A stretch of DNA of 64,000 bases from the NCBI RefSeq assembly GCF_001684975.1, contig NZ_MAYH01000023.1, forward strand, positions 372,001-436,000. The letters run 5' to 3'. The translations under genes were made by a program, and so were the position numbers. The stretch comes from Chryseobacterium artocarpi (GTDB taxonomy: Bacteria; Bacteroidota; Bacteroidia; Flavobacteriales; Weeksellaceae). How positions within the stretch are numbered: the first letter of the stretch is position 1; every line of letters starts with the position of its first letter. Below are positions 1 to 7,550 of this stretch, in pieces. The notes beneath the pieces are model-generated. The model saw only the letters and a list, made by a program, of their open reading frames with translations, was not told the origin of the DNA and searched no databases.

Positions 1-589
1 ATTGATCGAAGATGATGTATACGGAGATCTCTATTTTGGTACCAGCAGACCCAGGTGTTGTAAATCTTTTGATAAAGACGGAAGCGTTCTGTATTGCAGT
101 TCTATCTCAAAAACATTAGCTCCTGGATATCGTGTAGGCTGGATTGCTCCAGGAAAGTATAAAGATAAAATATTAAAACTTAAATTATTACATTCCACTT
201 CATCAATTTCCATTGTTAATGAAGCCGTTGCTAATTTTCTAAAATCTGGAAAATATGAAAAGCATCTTCAGCAATTGAGAAAAACACTACAGAATAATTA
301 TCAGAACTACGTTCAGACCATTGCAGAATACTTCCCGGAAGGAACAAAAACCAGTCGCCCACAAGGAGGCTTGTCTCTTTGGGTAGAATTTGATAAAAAA
401 ATACGTACTAAGGAACTTTATGATCTAGCGATTAAACAGAACATAAGTATTGCCCCCGGCAGAATGTTTACTTTTCAGGAACAGTTTGAAAACTGTATGA
501 GACTTTGCATCGGTCTTCCCTGGTCAGAAGAAACACAGACAAAACTAAAACAGGTTGGGCAGCTTGCCAAAAAGATCTATTTAAAGTAA
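1..589 (+). CDS. Aminotransferase domain of a MocR/GntR-type regulator (5' truncated)
   Basis: The window opens inside this gene; only about 195 C-terminal codons are present. The visible part is a fold-type I aminotransferase. IEDDVYGDLYF near the left end carries the Asp/Tyr pair that contacts PLP, SSISKTLAPGYRVGW holds the Schiff-base lysine (Lys37 of the visible part), and RLCIGLPW near the C-terminus contains the Arg expected to bind the substrate carboxylate. The spacing is typical of the C-terminal half of MocR regulators (winged-helix GntR domain plus aminotransferase domain), which sense PLP or amino compounds. A stand-alone aminotransferase cannot be excluded because the N-terminus lies outside the window. 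The gene converges on the Crp-like gene and shares a terminator with it. Confidence 0.8.
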   Translation, partial: LIEDDVYGDLYFGTSRPRCCKSFDKDGSVLYCSSISKTLAPGYRVGWIAPGKYKDKILKLKLLHSTSSISIVNEAVANFLKSGKYEKHLQQLRKTLQNNYQNYVQTIAEYFPEGTKTSRPQGGLSLWVEFDKKIRTKELYDLAIKQNISIAPGRMFTFQEQFENCMRLCIGLPWSEETQTKLKQVGQLAKKIYLK

Positions 590-597
590 GGAAAATA

Positions 598-653
598 GAG
601 GCTGGAAGAAAGAAATAGTTATAAAGCTAGCTTCTTTCTTCCAGCTCTTTTTA
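598..653. terminator. Bidirectional terminator between aminotransferase and Crp-like gene
   Basis: A long stem pairs GCTGGAAGAAAGAA with TTCTTTCTTCCAGC around a loop of about 20 nt, with A-rich sequence to the left and CTTTTTATTTG to the right. It lies in the gap between two convergent genes and could serve both. Confidence 0.75.
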
Positions 654-1247
654 TTTGTTATCCGGGATGAAATTTTTCCTTGCCAGTTCTTTTCTGACAC
701 GGCTCAAGCTCTCAGGGGTTATCCCAAGATAAGAAGCAATCATCCATTGAGGAACTCTCAGCAACAAATCCGGATACATTTTAATAAATTTCATATATCT
801 TTCTTCCGCAGTTTCTCCCAATAAAGAATTGATTCTGTTTTGAAGACTTCTGATATGCTTTTGAAGCAAAAAATCACTTCTTTCAATACTGTTTGGAAAT
901 TGCTCTACCAGCTTATTAAAAAAGTCCGGATGCAGAAACAATACTTCCGAATCTTCTACCGCTTCAATATAATAATTGGATTTTTCATTGAAATAAAGAC
1001 TGCTTCGGTCAGAGATCAACCAACTTTCAGGAGCAAATTGTATAATATGTTCCTTTCCGTTTTTATCAATGGAATACATTTTCAACAGCCCTCTTTCTAC
1101 AAAGAATATATGTCTGCATATTTCTCCGTATTGAAGCAGAAACTGGTTCTTAGGGATTTTCTTTACTTCATAATGCAGACTGCACGCATTCACACTTTGA
1201 ATCGGAACATTCAGAACCTTAGCTAAATAATCATTAATATTCTTCAT
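651..1247 (-). CDS. Crp/Fnr-family transcriptional regulator
   Basis: 198 residues. Residues 1 to about 125 form a cyclic-nucleotide-binding-type beta-roll (QYGEICRHIFFVERGLLKMY is a typical strand pattern). Residues 150-195 carry a helix-turn-helix (SYLGITPESLSRVRKEL). No Fnr-type Cys cluster is seen, so it is probably not an oxygen-sensing Fe-S protein; the ligand is unknown. It is the last gene of a tight four-gene unit: its ATG shares one base with the TAA stop of the YtxJ-like gene (TAATG), suggesting translational coupling. Context suggests a stress or redox regulator for the thiol proteins encoded upstream; that role is inference. Confidence 0.85.
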   Translation of the reverse strand: MKNINDYLAKVLNVPIQSVNACSLHYEVKKIPKNQFLLQYGEICRHIFFVERGLLKMYSIDKNGKEHIIQFAPESWLISDRSSLYFNEKSNYYIEAVEDSEVLFLHPDFFNKLVEQFPNSIERSDFLLQKHIRSLQNRINSLLGETAEERYMKFIKMYPDLLLRVPQWMIASYLGITPESLSRVRKELARKNFIPDNK

Positions 1248-1627
1248 TATACAATCTGGCTTAAAGAAATGTCCTGGTGCGAAGCGCTGTTAACGGGTTT
1301 TCCATTTTCTATAACAATCAGCTGTGGACTTTCATGTCTTATTCCAAAGTCCTCAGCAATTTTATTGGAAATAGGTCTGTAGGCTAATAAATCCAAAAAG
1401 TAAAGTTCCGGCTTCTCCTCAGAACCATCCACTTCTTTTTCAAAGTTTTTCAGTACAGTTCTGCTGATGAAACAACTTGTCGAATGTTTAAAAATAGCTA
1501 TTTTATGTTGGTAAGAAAGTTCAATTGCTTTTGCCAGATCCTCTTCTTTCTCAATATTTTTCCAGAAAGATTTTTGATCAGGGGTTTCATTATTACTTCC
1601 ACCGAATATTTTATCAAAAAAACTCAT
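1247..1627 (-). CDS. ytxJ: Bacillithiol-system redox protein YtxJ (monothiol bacilliredoxin-like)
   Basis: 126 residues with a thioredoxin-like fold pattern. HSTSCFISRTVL places a single cysteine (Cys52) where glutaredoxin-like proteins carry the CxxC motif, matching the YtxJ/DUF2847 family. These proteins are thought to remove bacillithiol from mixed disulfides in the cytoplasm. No signal peptide is seen. The gene overlaps its upstream neighbour by an ATGA junction and touches the Crp-like gene downstream, so it sits in the middle of a compact operon. The family call is firm; the exact redox partner is not visible from sequence. Confidence 0.8.
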   Translation of the reverse strand: MSFFDKIFGGSNNETPDQKSFWKNIEKEEDLAKAIELSYQHKIAIFKHSTSCFISRTVLKNFEKEVDGSEEKPELYFLDLLAYRPISNKIAEDFGIRHESPQLIVIENGKPVNSASHQDISLSQIV

Positions 1628-2085
1628 ACATTAAATTGTTTTAAATGATGATTCAGATGTTTATATTCTAAAAATTCCCAGTCTTTTTCAGTCATGTTCC
1701 CGAATAATTGATGGCTGTTCGGCAGTGTTTTATTTTCACATGCATTCCGAAATTCGATCAATGTTTTCAGTAGATTGGTTTTTGATTCATCGAAATCACA
1801 CTCAAAATTAACGATTAGTTTTTGAAAAGTAGGCATATTTCTGGGAATTCCGTTATTGAAAACATACATTTCTCTTTTCGTAAGAATACCAATTCCTTTA
1901 AAAAAGATATTTATTGATGGAAGCTCTATTTTCCGCAATGAAACCTGAAGTACTAGATCACAATGCTTTAACATCTGCGAAACATTCATTTTGCCCCATT
2001 TCCCAGGGCTGTTTGCAGACAATTTGGAAATTCGGTCTATGATTTCCTCAAAATAGATCGGGTTTTTAAGGCTTTTCTTTACCAA
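1624..2085 (-). CDS. DUF1569 (DinB-superfamily) protein
   Basis: 153 residues. KWGKMNVSQMLKHCDLVL followed by a helical region matches DUF1569, a DinB/YfiT-like four-helix-bundle family that often binds a metal and may use a low-molecular-weight thiol. His is present at the first expected ligand position (MLKHCD). The stop overlaps the ytxJ start (ATGA), and the start overlaps the end of the YfiT-like gene by 7 nt. Two DinB-superfamily genes next to ytxJ suggest a shared role in thiol transfer or detoxification (inference). The substrate is unknown. Confidence 0.7.
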   Translation of the reverse strand: MVKKSLKNPIYFEEIIDRISKLSANSPGKWGKMNVSQMLKHCDLVLQVSLRKIELPSINIFFKGIGILTKREMYVFNNGIPRNMPTFQKLIVNFECDFDESKTNLLKTLIEFRNACENKTLPNSHQLFGNMTEKDWEFLEYKHLNHHLKQFNV

Positions 2086-2615
2086 CCTTTTTCTTTCTTC
2101 AGATTTTCAATATGTGCAAAATGATGATCACAATGCCATACATATAAGGCAAGACTTTCCCTAAGGTCGTAACTTTTTTTATGCTCAGGATGATAAAACG
2201 TCCTCTCAAATTGTTTATTGGTAAGGCTTTTAAGAAGTACCGTCCATCTTTGATGAGTTCCTTTAAGCATTCTCATAGCAGGTTTCACGGGCATATGAAA
2301 ACTATCCTGAAGTTCTGCCCATTTTGCTTCGTCATACGGCTTAATAGTAGGATTGTCCTCAGTAAGAGCTAGTTTAAAACGGATAAAACTGTTCATATGA
2401 CTGTCTGAAAGATGATTTATGAGCTGCCTTACCGTCCACCCTCCTTCTCTGTAAGGAGTATCCAGCTGTTCATCCGTAAAATGTTCAATGAGATTTTTTA
2501 ATCTTCCAGGGAAATCTTTTATGACTTTGATGTATGTATCCAAAGTTGTGTCACAAATTTTTTCCGGGGTTTCAAATTGTCCTATCGGAAATTTCTTTTT
2601 CTCTAAATCGCTCAT
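2079..2615 (-). CDS. YfiT-like bacillithiol transferase (DinB superfamily)
   Basis: 178 residues, starting MSDLEKKKFPIGQFETPEKI, a hallmark of the YfiT/BstA-like branch of DinB proteins. Candidate metal ligands are the His residues in LINHLSDSH and in VWHCDHHFAH near the C-terminus, giving the expected three-His arrangement. Known relatives conjugate bacillithiol to electrophiles as a metal-dependent S-transferase. It is the first gene of the four-gene unit YfiT-DUF1569-YtxJ-Crp read leftward. The ATG at 2613-2615 is the only start that retains the conserved FPIGQFE segment. Confidence 0.8.
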   Translation of the reverse strand: MSDLEKKKFPIGQFETPEKICDTTLDTYIKVIKDFPGRLKNLIEHFTDEQLDTPYREGGWTVRQLINHLSDSHMNSFIRFKLALTEDNPTIKPYDEAKWAELQDSFHMPVKPAMRMLKGTHQRWTVLLKSLTNKQFERTFYHPEHKKSYDLRESLALYVWHCDHHFAHIENLKKEKGW

Positions 2616-2680
2616 TGGTCAGGCTTTTATTTTTTTTATTGCTTAATGATTTATTTATATAGTTGAAGACAAACAGCCTC

Positions 2681-2750
2681 GTAAATTTATCAAAATTCGA
2701 GAAATTTAAATATGAAAAAAACATTAATTGTGTATATTCTATCATTATGA
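2681..2750 (+). repeat. Partial duplicate of the pncA leader plus a 12-codon ORF
   Basis: GTAAATTTATCAAAA, then TTCGAGAAAT, then an ATG at 2712 with a Lys-Lys start closely match 4145-4185, the leader and first codons of pncA, with one indel and a few substitutions. Here the reading frame (MKKTLIVYILSL) ends after 12 codons at 2750, five bases before a strong terminator. It looks like a remnant of a duplicated pncA 5' end, or a leader-peptide-sized unit; no TAnnTTTG element is seen just upstream. Confidence 0.6.
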
Positions 2751-2754
2751 AAAC

Positions 2755-2789
2755 AAAAAAGCTCCAATCTTATTTGATCGAGCTTTTTT
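2755..2789. terminator. Terminator downstream of the DEAD-box helicase gene
   Basis: AAAAAAGCTC pairs perfectly with GAGCTTTTTT across a 15-nt loop, so it can work on both strands: for the leftward helicase gene and for any rightward transcript crossing the pncA-like leader remnant. Confidence 0.8.
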
Positions 2790-2806
2790 ATTCTTTATAA
2801 ATGATA

Positions 2807-3949
2807 TTAATAACCGTGTAAATTTATCTCTTCTGTTCTCTGCAAAGGTACTTTTTTCCCCATTTTCTTTTGAATAACTCTGAAATGCTGTAGTTCATCA
2901 TCTGTTAATATAGTAATCGCGGTTCCTTTTTCGTTGGCACGTCCTGTTCTACCAATACGGTGAATATAATCCAAAGGTGAGCGGGGTAATTCATAATTGA
3001 TGACACAAGGCAGAAAATCAATGTGTATACCTCTACCAATTAAATCTGTAGCCACTAAAATCTGTGCTCCGTTTGATTTAAATTCTTCGAGATTATTTCT
3101 ACGCGCCCCTTGTGACTTTTGGCTGTGAATGGCTACCGCCTTAATTTTATTCTTCTTAAGTTTTTCAACCAGATTATCCGCAGATCTTGTAGACGAAACA
3201 AAAATCAAAGCTTTCTCAACCTTCTTTTCTTTAATTAGATAACGTAAAAAAGGTCCTTTATTTTCAGGAGCAACATGATAGGCAAGTTGTTCAATATTAT
3301 CAATTTCAACTTCTTCTTTCTTAATTTCAACAATGACAGGATTAATGGATAAACGTTCCTTCATCTCTGAAACTTTATCATTTAACGTCGCCGAAAATAA
3401 AGTGGTTTGCTTTACTACAGGCATCAGAGCAAAAAGCTTATTCATTTCCTCTCCAAAGCCAAGCTGAAACATTTTATCCGCTTCATCAATCACCAGATGC
3501 TGAATTCCGGAAATACTCAATGCATTATGATCAATCAGATCCAATAGACGCCCCGGAGTTGCTATAAGAACTTCCACACCAAACATCCCTTTCATCTGCG
3601 GATTAATGGAAACTCCTCCATAAACAGCCATTGTGCGGATTTCACGCTTCAAATTATCAGTAAAAGCTTTAAAAACTTCATCAATCTGAATTGCCAATTC
3701 TCGGGTAGGCACTAGGATTAAAACCTGAACATTACGTCCTTTTTTAACTTCAGAATTCTGTAATTTCTCTAAAATAGGCATTACAAAACAAGCCGTTTTT
3801 CCAGAACCTGTCTGTGCAATTCCCATCAGATCTTTTCCCTGCAAAATAACAGGTACAGCCTGCTCCTGAATTGGAAATGGCTTTAAATAACCCAATTTTT
3901 TAACAGATCGAATAATATTGTGTGATAATCCTAAAGATTCAAATGACAT
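2807..3949 (-). CDS. DEAD-box ATP-dependent RNA helicase
   Basis: 380 residues covering little more than the two RecA-like domains. Visible motifs are the Q motif region (PFPIQEQAVPVIL), Walker A (AQTGSGKT, residues 45-52), PTRELAIQ, TPGR, DEAD (155-158), SAT (186-188) and HRIGRTGR near residue 335. It unwinds RNA duplexes using ATP, probably in ribosome assembly or mRNA turnover. There is no long basic C-terminal extension as in many RhlE-type enzymes, so a precise symbol is not assigned. It appears monocistronic. A -7-like CAAAGATA (minus-strand TATCTTTG) lies at 3966-3973. Confidence 0.9.
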   Translation of the reverse strand: MSFESLGLSHNIIRSVKKLGYLKPFPIQEQAVPVILQGKDLMGIAQTGSGKTACFVMPILEKLQNSEVKKGRNVQVLILVPTRELAIQIDEVFKAFTDNLKREIRTMAVYGGVSINPQMKGMFGVEVLIATPGRLLDLIDHNALSISGIQHLVIDEADKMFQLGFGEEMNKLFALMPVVKQTTLFSATLNDKVSEMKERLSINPVIVEIKKEEVEIDNIEQLAYHVAPENKGPFLRYLIKEKKVEKALIFVSSTRSADNLVEKLKKNKIKAVAIHSQKSQGARRNNLEEFKSNGAQILVATDLIGRGIHIDFLPCVINYELPRSPLDYIHRIGRTGRANEKGTAITILTDDELQHFRVIQKKMGKKVPLQRTEEINLHGY

Positions 3950-4117
3950 AAAAAAAATATTTCCTGCAAAGATACGCTAAAAGGCTGGATGCTGGGAAAA
4001 GTAATAATACTCTTTTAAAGGTGACAGTTCGTCTTTGTAGCATTAATAGTAACTTTCTGTTTCTTTCCATGATTCCTACCTTTAATTTTTTTTGCCGATT
4101 TGTCCGATAATTTAAGT

Positions 4118-4145
4118 TTGGACAAATTTTTGCCTGTTAGTTTTG
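4118..4145 (+). promoter_or_regulatory. Bacteroidota-type promoter for pncA
   Basis: TTG at 4118-4120, a 17-nt spacer, and TAGTTTTG at 4138-4145 match the Bacteroidota consensus TTG-N17-19-TAnnTTTG. This predicts a transcription start near 4151 and a leader of about 26 nt before the ATG at 4177. Confidence 0.65.
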
Positions 4146-4176
4146 TAAATTTATCAAAAATTCGAGAAATCAAAAT

Positions 4177-4782
4177 ATGAAAAAAGCGTTAATAATAGTC
4201 GATGTACAGAATGATTTTTGTGAAGGTGGAGCTCTTGCAGTTCCTGGAGCAAGTGAAATTATTCCATATATTAACCTTCTGATGGAGGAAAATGAGTATG
4301 ATCAGGTAGTTTTAACACAGGATTGGCATCCGGTAGGACATAAGAGTTTTGCCAGCAGTAATGGCAGAAACGTAGGTGAAAGTATTATTCTTAATGGTGT
4401 ACCTCAATTTATGTGGCCAGATCACTGTATTCAGGGAACTTTCGGGGCAGAATTCCATAAAGATCTGAACCAAAACAAAGTAACTCATATAATCCAAAAA
4501 GGAAAAAACCTTGAAATTGACAGTTACAGCGGATTTCAGGATAATAATCACTTCATGAAAACCGGATTGGATGATTTCTTGAAATATCATGATATTCAGT
4601 TGGTAGAAATCGTGGGATTAGCAATGGATTATTGTGTGAAGTTTACAGCTTTGGATGCTGTGGCAAGCGGATATGTTACTTGCCTTCACTTCAACGGAAC
4701 CCGCGCAGTAAACGTAAAACCGGATAATGGCAGAGACGCAATCTATGAAATGATTGAAAAAGGAGTAACTGTATTAGGTTAA
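4177..4782 (+). CDS. pncA: Nicotinamidase PncA
   Basis: 201 residues. It hydrolyses nicotinamide to nicotinate and ammonia in the NAD salvage (Preiss-Handler) pathway; many relatives also act on pyrazinamide. The isochorismatase-fold catalytic triad is visible: Asp9 (VDVQNDF), Lys108 (QKGKN) and Cys153 (AMDYCVKFTALDA). Metal-binding Asp49 and His51 lie in TQDWHP. Length matches the family (about 200-215). It is monocistronic, with a recognisable promoter at 4118-4145 and a terminator at 4804-4836. Its leader and first codons are partly duplicated at 2681-2750. Confidence 0.95.
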   Translation: MKKALIIVDVQNDFCEGGALAVPGASEIIPYINLLMEENEYDQVVLTQDWHPVGHKSFASSNGRNVGESIILNGVPQFMWPDHCIQGTFGAEFHKDLNQNKVTHIIQKGKNLEIDSYSGFQDNNHFMKTGLDDFLKYHDIQLVEIVGLAMDYCVKFTALDAVASGYVTCLHFNGTRAVNVKPDNGRDAIYEMIEKGVTVLG

Positions 4783-4803
4783 TCTTAAATTCAACAATAA
4801 ACT

Positions 4804-4836
4804 AAAAGGACAGAAAATTATTTTCTGTCCTTTTTT
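4804..4836 (+). terminator. pncA terminator
   Basis: AAAAGGACAGAAAA pairs with TTTTCTGTCCTTTT around a short ATT-type loop and is followed by a T run, 22 nt after the pncA stop. Confidence 0.85.
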
Positions 4837-4864
4837 AATACACCTTTCTTCAGTTATAAACAAT

Positions 4865-4895
4865 AAAAAGACGCTGAAATAATCAGCGCCTTTTA
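4865..4895 (-). terminator. Terminator of the pseudouridine synthase gene
   Basis: GACGCTGA and TCAGCGCC form a stem around AATAA, with A residues on the left that become a T run on the minus strand. It lies about 60 nt beyond the stop of the leftward gene. Confidence 0.75.
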
Positions 4896-4954
4896 TATTT
4901 TAAACTTAAAATTTATATAATTCTGAACTAGAAAACTCAACGTTCGTTATTATA

Positions 4955-6136
4955 TTAAAGCATTTTAAGATTATTCACTTCCAGCTCAGAAAGGATTCTC
5001 CAGTGTCCTCTTTTGATGTTCTTCTTCGTTAATCCGGCAAACATTACTCTATCTAAAGATTCCACTTCATATCCTAATCTTTGGAAAATTCTTCTGATAA
5101 CACGGTTCCATCCGATGTGAATCTCAATACCAATCTCATTCTTAGGTTTACCTTCGATATAAGAAATCTGATCTACAACTGCTAATCCTTCATCTAAACG
5201 AATACCTTCAGCAATAAGACGTAAGTCTTCACCTGTTAACTTTTTATCCAGCGTCACGTGATAGATCTTTCTGGCATCAAAAGATGGGTGTGTCAACTTC
5301 TTAGTCATGTGCCCGTCATTAGTCAACAAAATAACTCCTGTGGTGGAACGATCCAATCTTCCTACCGGGAAAAGTCTGTAAGGAGAAGCATTCGCTACAA
5401 GATCCATTACTGTTTTTCTCGCTTTGTCATCTTTTGTTGTTGAAATATAACCTTTTGGTTTATTCAGAAGTACATAAACAGGTTTTTCCGGAGTAATACT
5501 TTGTCCGTCAAAAACAACTCTGTCGGTTTTCTGTACCTGATATCCCATTTCAGTTACTACCTTTCCATTTACCTCTACAAGCCCTTGAGTTATAAGCTCA
5601 TCAGCTTCTCTTCTGCTGCAGATTCCTGAATTAGCAATATACTTATTAAGACGGATGCTATCTTTATGAACATCTTTTTCGATTTTATTCAATCTTCTCT
5701 TTTGTACAAAAGATCTTGTCTTATCCTCACTTCTATCGTCTCCGGTAGATGGTCTTCTACCATACTTTAAGCTACCTCTTTCGTACTTATCTCTGGTATC
5801 GAAATTTTTCCCTCCTCTTTTAGGTTTACCAAAAGATTTCTTCTCAAAGCTCTCACTTTTATTCGTGATATAAGGTTTTCTGTCTGATTTTGATTCAAAA
5901 TCATCATTGGAGCTATCAAAACTTCCGGTATTTTTCTTGAACGGTTTCTTTTCAAATTTTGAGTTGGACCCTCTGTGTTCTGGACCTTTTCTGTCTCCAT
6001 CTTTAGAGAAAGGTTTTTTAAAAGGTTTTGATCCTGAAGAATTTCCAGATCTGGAAGCACGAGAATCATCAGAACTTTTCTTGGTTGAAATTCTTGGTCT
6101 CTTTGGTCTGTCTGAATTATTATTATCTCTGCTCAT
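4955..6136 (-). CDS. RsuA/RluB-family 16S/23S rRNA pseudouridine synthase with long basic N-terminal tail
   Basis: 393 residues. Residues 1-160 are low-complexity, rich in Lys, Arg, Ser and Asp, and probably disordered RNA-binding sequence. Residues about 161-208 form an S4 domain (RLNKYIANSGICSRREADEL). Residues 215-390 are the RsuA-type catalytic domain with Asp262 in FPVGRLDRSTTG. The enzyme isomerises a specific uridine of rRNA during ribosome assembly. The extended N-terminus is common in Bacteroidota members. RluB is the likeliest match, but RsuA/RluE/RluF cannot be separated by eye, so no symbol is given. Overlapping open frames on both strands across 5767-6167 are products of the biased tail codons. 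Confidence 0.85.
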   Translation of the reverse strand: MSRDNNNSDRPKRPRISTKKSSDDSRASRSGNSSGSKPFKKPFSKDGDRKGPEHRGSNSKFEKKPFKKNTGSFDSSNDDFESKSDRKPYITNKSESFEKKSFGKPKRGGKNFDTRDKYERGSLKYGRRPSTGDDRSEDKTRSFVQKRRLNKIEKDVHKDSIRLNKYIANSGICSRREADELITQGLVEVNGKVVTEMGYQVQKTDRVVFDGQSITPEKPVYVLLNKPKGYISTTKDDKARKTVMDLVANASPYRLFPVGRLDRSTTGVILLTNDGHMTKKLTHPSFDARKIYHVTLDKKLTGEDLRLIAEGIRLDEGLAVVDQISYIEGKPKNEIGIEIHIGWNRVIRRIFQRLGYEVESLDRVMFAGLTKKNIKRGHWRILSELEVNNLKML

Positions 6137-6149
6137 TCTAAAAATTTCT

Positions 6150-6199
6150 GCAAAGATAGTAATTTAGTTATGAGTTAAAAATTAAGAATCATAACTTTG
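6150..6199. promoter_or_regulatory. Divergent promoter region, pseudouridine synthase / aroB
   Basis: A minus-strand -7-like element TATCTTTG (CAAAGATA at 6150-6157) faces the pseudouridine synthase, and TAACTTTG at 6192-6199 faces aroB. Neither has a clear TTG at 17-19 nt, so these are half-matches to the Bacteroidota consensus. Confidence 0.4.
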
Positions 6200-6238
6200 C
6201 AATATAGTTTACGTTTTTAACTTTATATATAGACTAAG

Positions 6239-7285
6239 ATGATAACAATATTAAACGATAATTTTTCTCAGCTCAACGACTTTCTTCACGAAAAATCATT
6301 CAGCAAAATTTTTATACTTGTGGATGAAAACACGCATGAATACTGTCTTCCCGTTCTTTTAGGAAACATGGAGACAGATCTTGGGTTTGAAATTCTGGAG
6401 ATTGAAGCCGGAGAGGAAATGAAGAATATCCAGACCGCTAATCAGCTTTGGGAAATTCTTACAGAAATGCAGGCAGACAGAAAAGCATTGGTTATCAATC
6501 TTGGTGGCGGTGTGATTACAGATATGGGAGGATTTGTAGCTTCTACTTATAAAAGAGGAATACAGTTCATCAACATCCCTACTACCCTTCTTTCTATGTG
6601 TGATGCTTCTATTGGTGGGAAAACCGGAATAGATTTAATGCATTATAAAAACATGGTAGGAACTTTTGTTTTTCCTGAACAAATCTTTATTTACCCTAAA
6701 TTTTTACAAACCCTTCCCTTCAAAGAATTAAGAAGCGGCTTTGCAGAAATGTTGAAACACGGATTAATTGCTGATAAAAACCATTGGAATCAGTTGACGC
6801 AAATTCATAAACTTGATGTAGAAGCAGTTACTCCACACATCCAGACCTCAATGGATATTAAACAAGATGTCGTTGAAAAAGACTTTCATGAAAGTAATAT
6901 CAGAAAGACATTAAACTTCGGACATACGATAGGACATGCTGTTGAAAGTTTATGTTTACAGCAGGGAAATCCAATTTTGCATGGAGAGGCGGTTGCAATG
7001 GGAATGATTGCAGAAGCTCATCTTGCTTATCTTGAAAATCTTATCTCAGAAGATGACTCAAAGGGTATTATTGAAAATATCCAGAGATATTATCCTTATT
7101 TAGATATAAGTGATTTTAATGATGAAAATATCACGGAATTACTTTTAAATGATAAAAAGAATATAGACAGTAAGATAAACTTCTCCCTTCTTTCAGGTAT
7201 TGGTTCATGTACTTATGACCATCAATGCAGTCAAAAAAATATCCTTGAATCATTATCTTTCTACAGAAAATTGAATGATGCATAG
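6239..7285 (+). CDS. aroB: 3-dehydroquinate synthase
   Basis: 348 residues. It converts DAHP to 3-dehydroquinate, the second step of the shikimate pathway, using NAD and a divalent metal. NAD-binding GGGVITDMGGF, the PTTLLSMCDASIGGKTGID segment, and the metal ligands (Glu in GFAEMLKHG, His in FGHTIGHAVES, His in LHGEAVAMG) are all present in order. Length is typical (about 345-365). The gene is not linked to other shikimate genes here. It is followed by a long imperfect inverted repeat and a terminator before the porin cluster. Confidence 0.95.
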   Translation: MITILNDNFSQLNDFLHEKSFSKIFILVDENTHEYCLPVLLGNMETDLGFEILEIEAGEEMKNIQTANQLWEILTEMQADRKALVINLGGGVITDMGGFVASTYKRGIQFINIPTTLLSMCDASIGGKTGIDLMHYKNMVGTFVFPEQIFIYPKFLQTLPFKELRSGFAEMLKHGLIADKNHWNQLTQIHKLDVEAVTPHIQTSMDIKQDVVEKDFHESNIRKTLNFGHTIGHAVESLCLQQGNPILHGEAVAMGMIAEAHLAYLENLISEDDSKGIIENIQRYYPYLDISDFNDENITELLLNDKKNIDSKINFSLLSGIGSCTYDHQCSQKNILESLSFYRKLNDA

Positions 7286-7297
7286 AGAATTATACTA

Positions 7298-7350
7298 TTT
7301 GTTTAGATAATTTTTGACAAAATTGTCAATTTAGATCATTTCTAAACAAA
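7298..7350. repeat. 53-bp imperfect palindrome upstream of the porin cluster
   Basis: Outer arms TTTGTTTAGA (7298-7307) and TCTAAACAAA (7341-7350) are perfect inverted repeats; inner arms TTGACAA (7314-7320) and TTGTCAA (7323-7329) are also perfect. There is no T run, so a terminator is unlikely. Its centre is about 130 bp upstream of the sigma-54-type promoter at 7454, the usual range for an enhancer-binding-protein site. Confidence 0.6.
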
Positions 7351-7396
7351 TGTTTAATTAAATTTCTAAATATCTAATAATCAAGATATTAAATCA

Positions 7397-7427
7397 AAAA
7401 CCACTTAATCAATAAGTGTTTTTTTTA
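7397..7427 (+). terminator. aroB terminator
   Basis: AACCACTTA and TAAGTGTTT form a stem around ATCAA, followed by eight T residues. It ends aroB transcripts and isolates the porin cluster. Confidence 0.7.
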
Positions 7428-7453
7428 TTGACTTTAATCATGAAAAATATTTT

Positions 7454-7468
7454 TGGCAAGCAATTTGA
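7454..7468 (+). promoter_or_regulatory. Sigma-54-type promoter, first porin
   Basis: TGGCAAGCAATTTGA fits TGGCA-type -24 and TTGC-type -12 boxes with exact sigma-54 spacing (last base A rather than C). Predicted start near 7480, about 70 nt before the ATG. Confidence 0.65.
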
Positions 7469-7550
7469 AAGATATCCAGCGTTCCACAGAAATGTGAACA
7501 AGTAGTAAAATTTAAAATTAAGAAAGAGTAAAAATTAAAAATTTAAAGTT

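Noticed and set aside
5767..6069. 100-codon leftward frame inside the same gene
   Set aside because: Overlaps the real gene out of frame and has no domain or start context.
5907..6167. Open frames on both strands across the start of the pseudouridine synthase
   Set aside because: The low-complexity basic tail has biased codons that keep several frames open; only the leftward frame continues into the S4 and catalytic domains.
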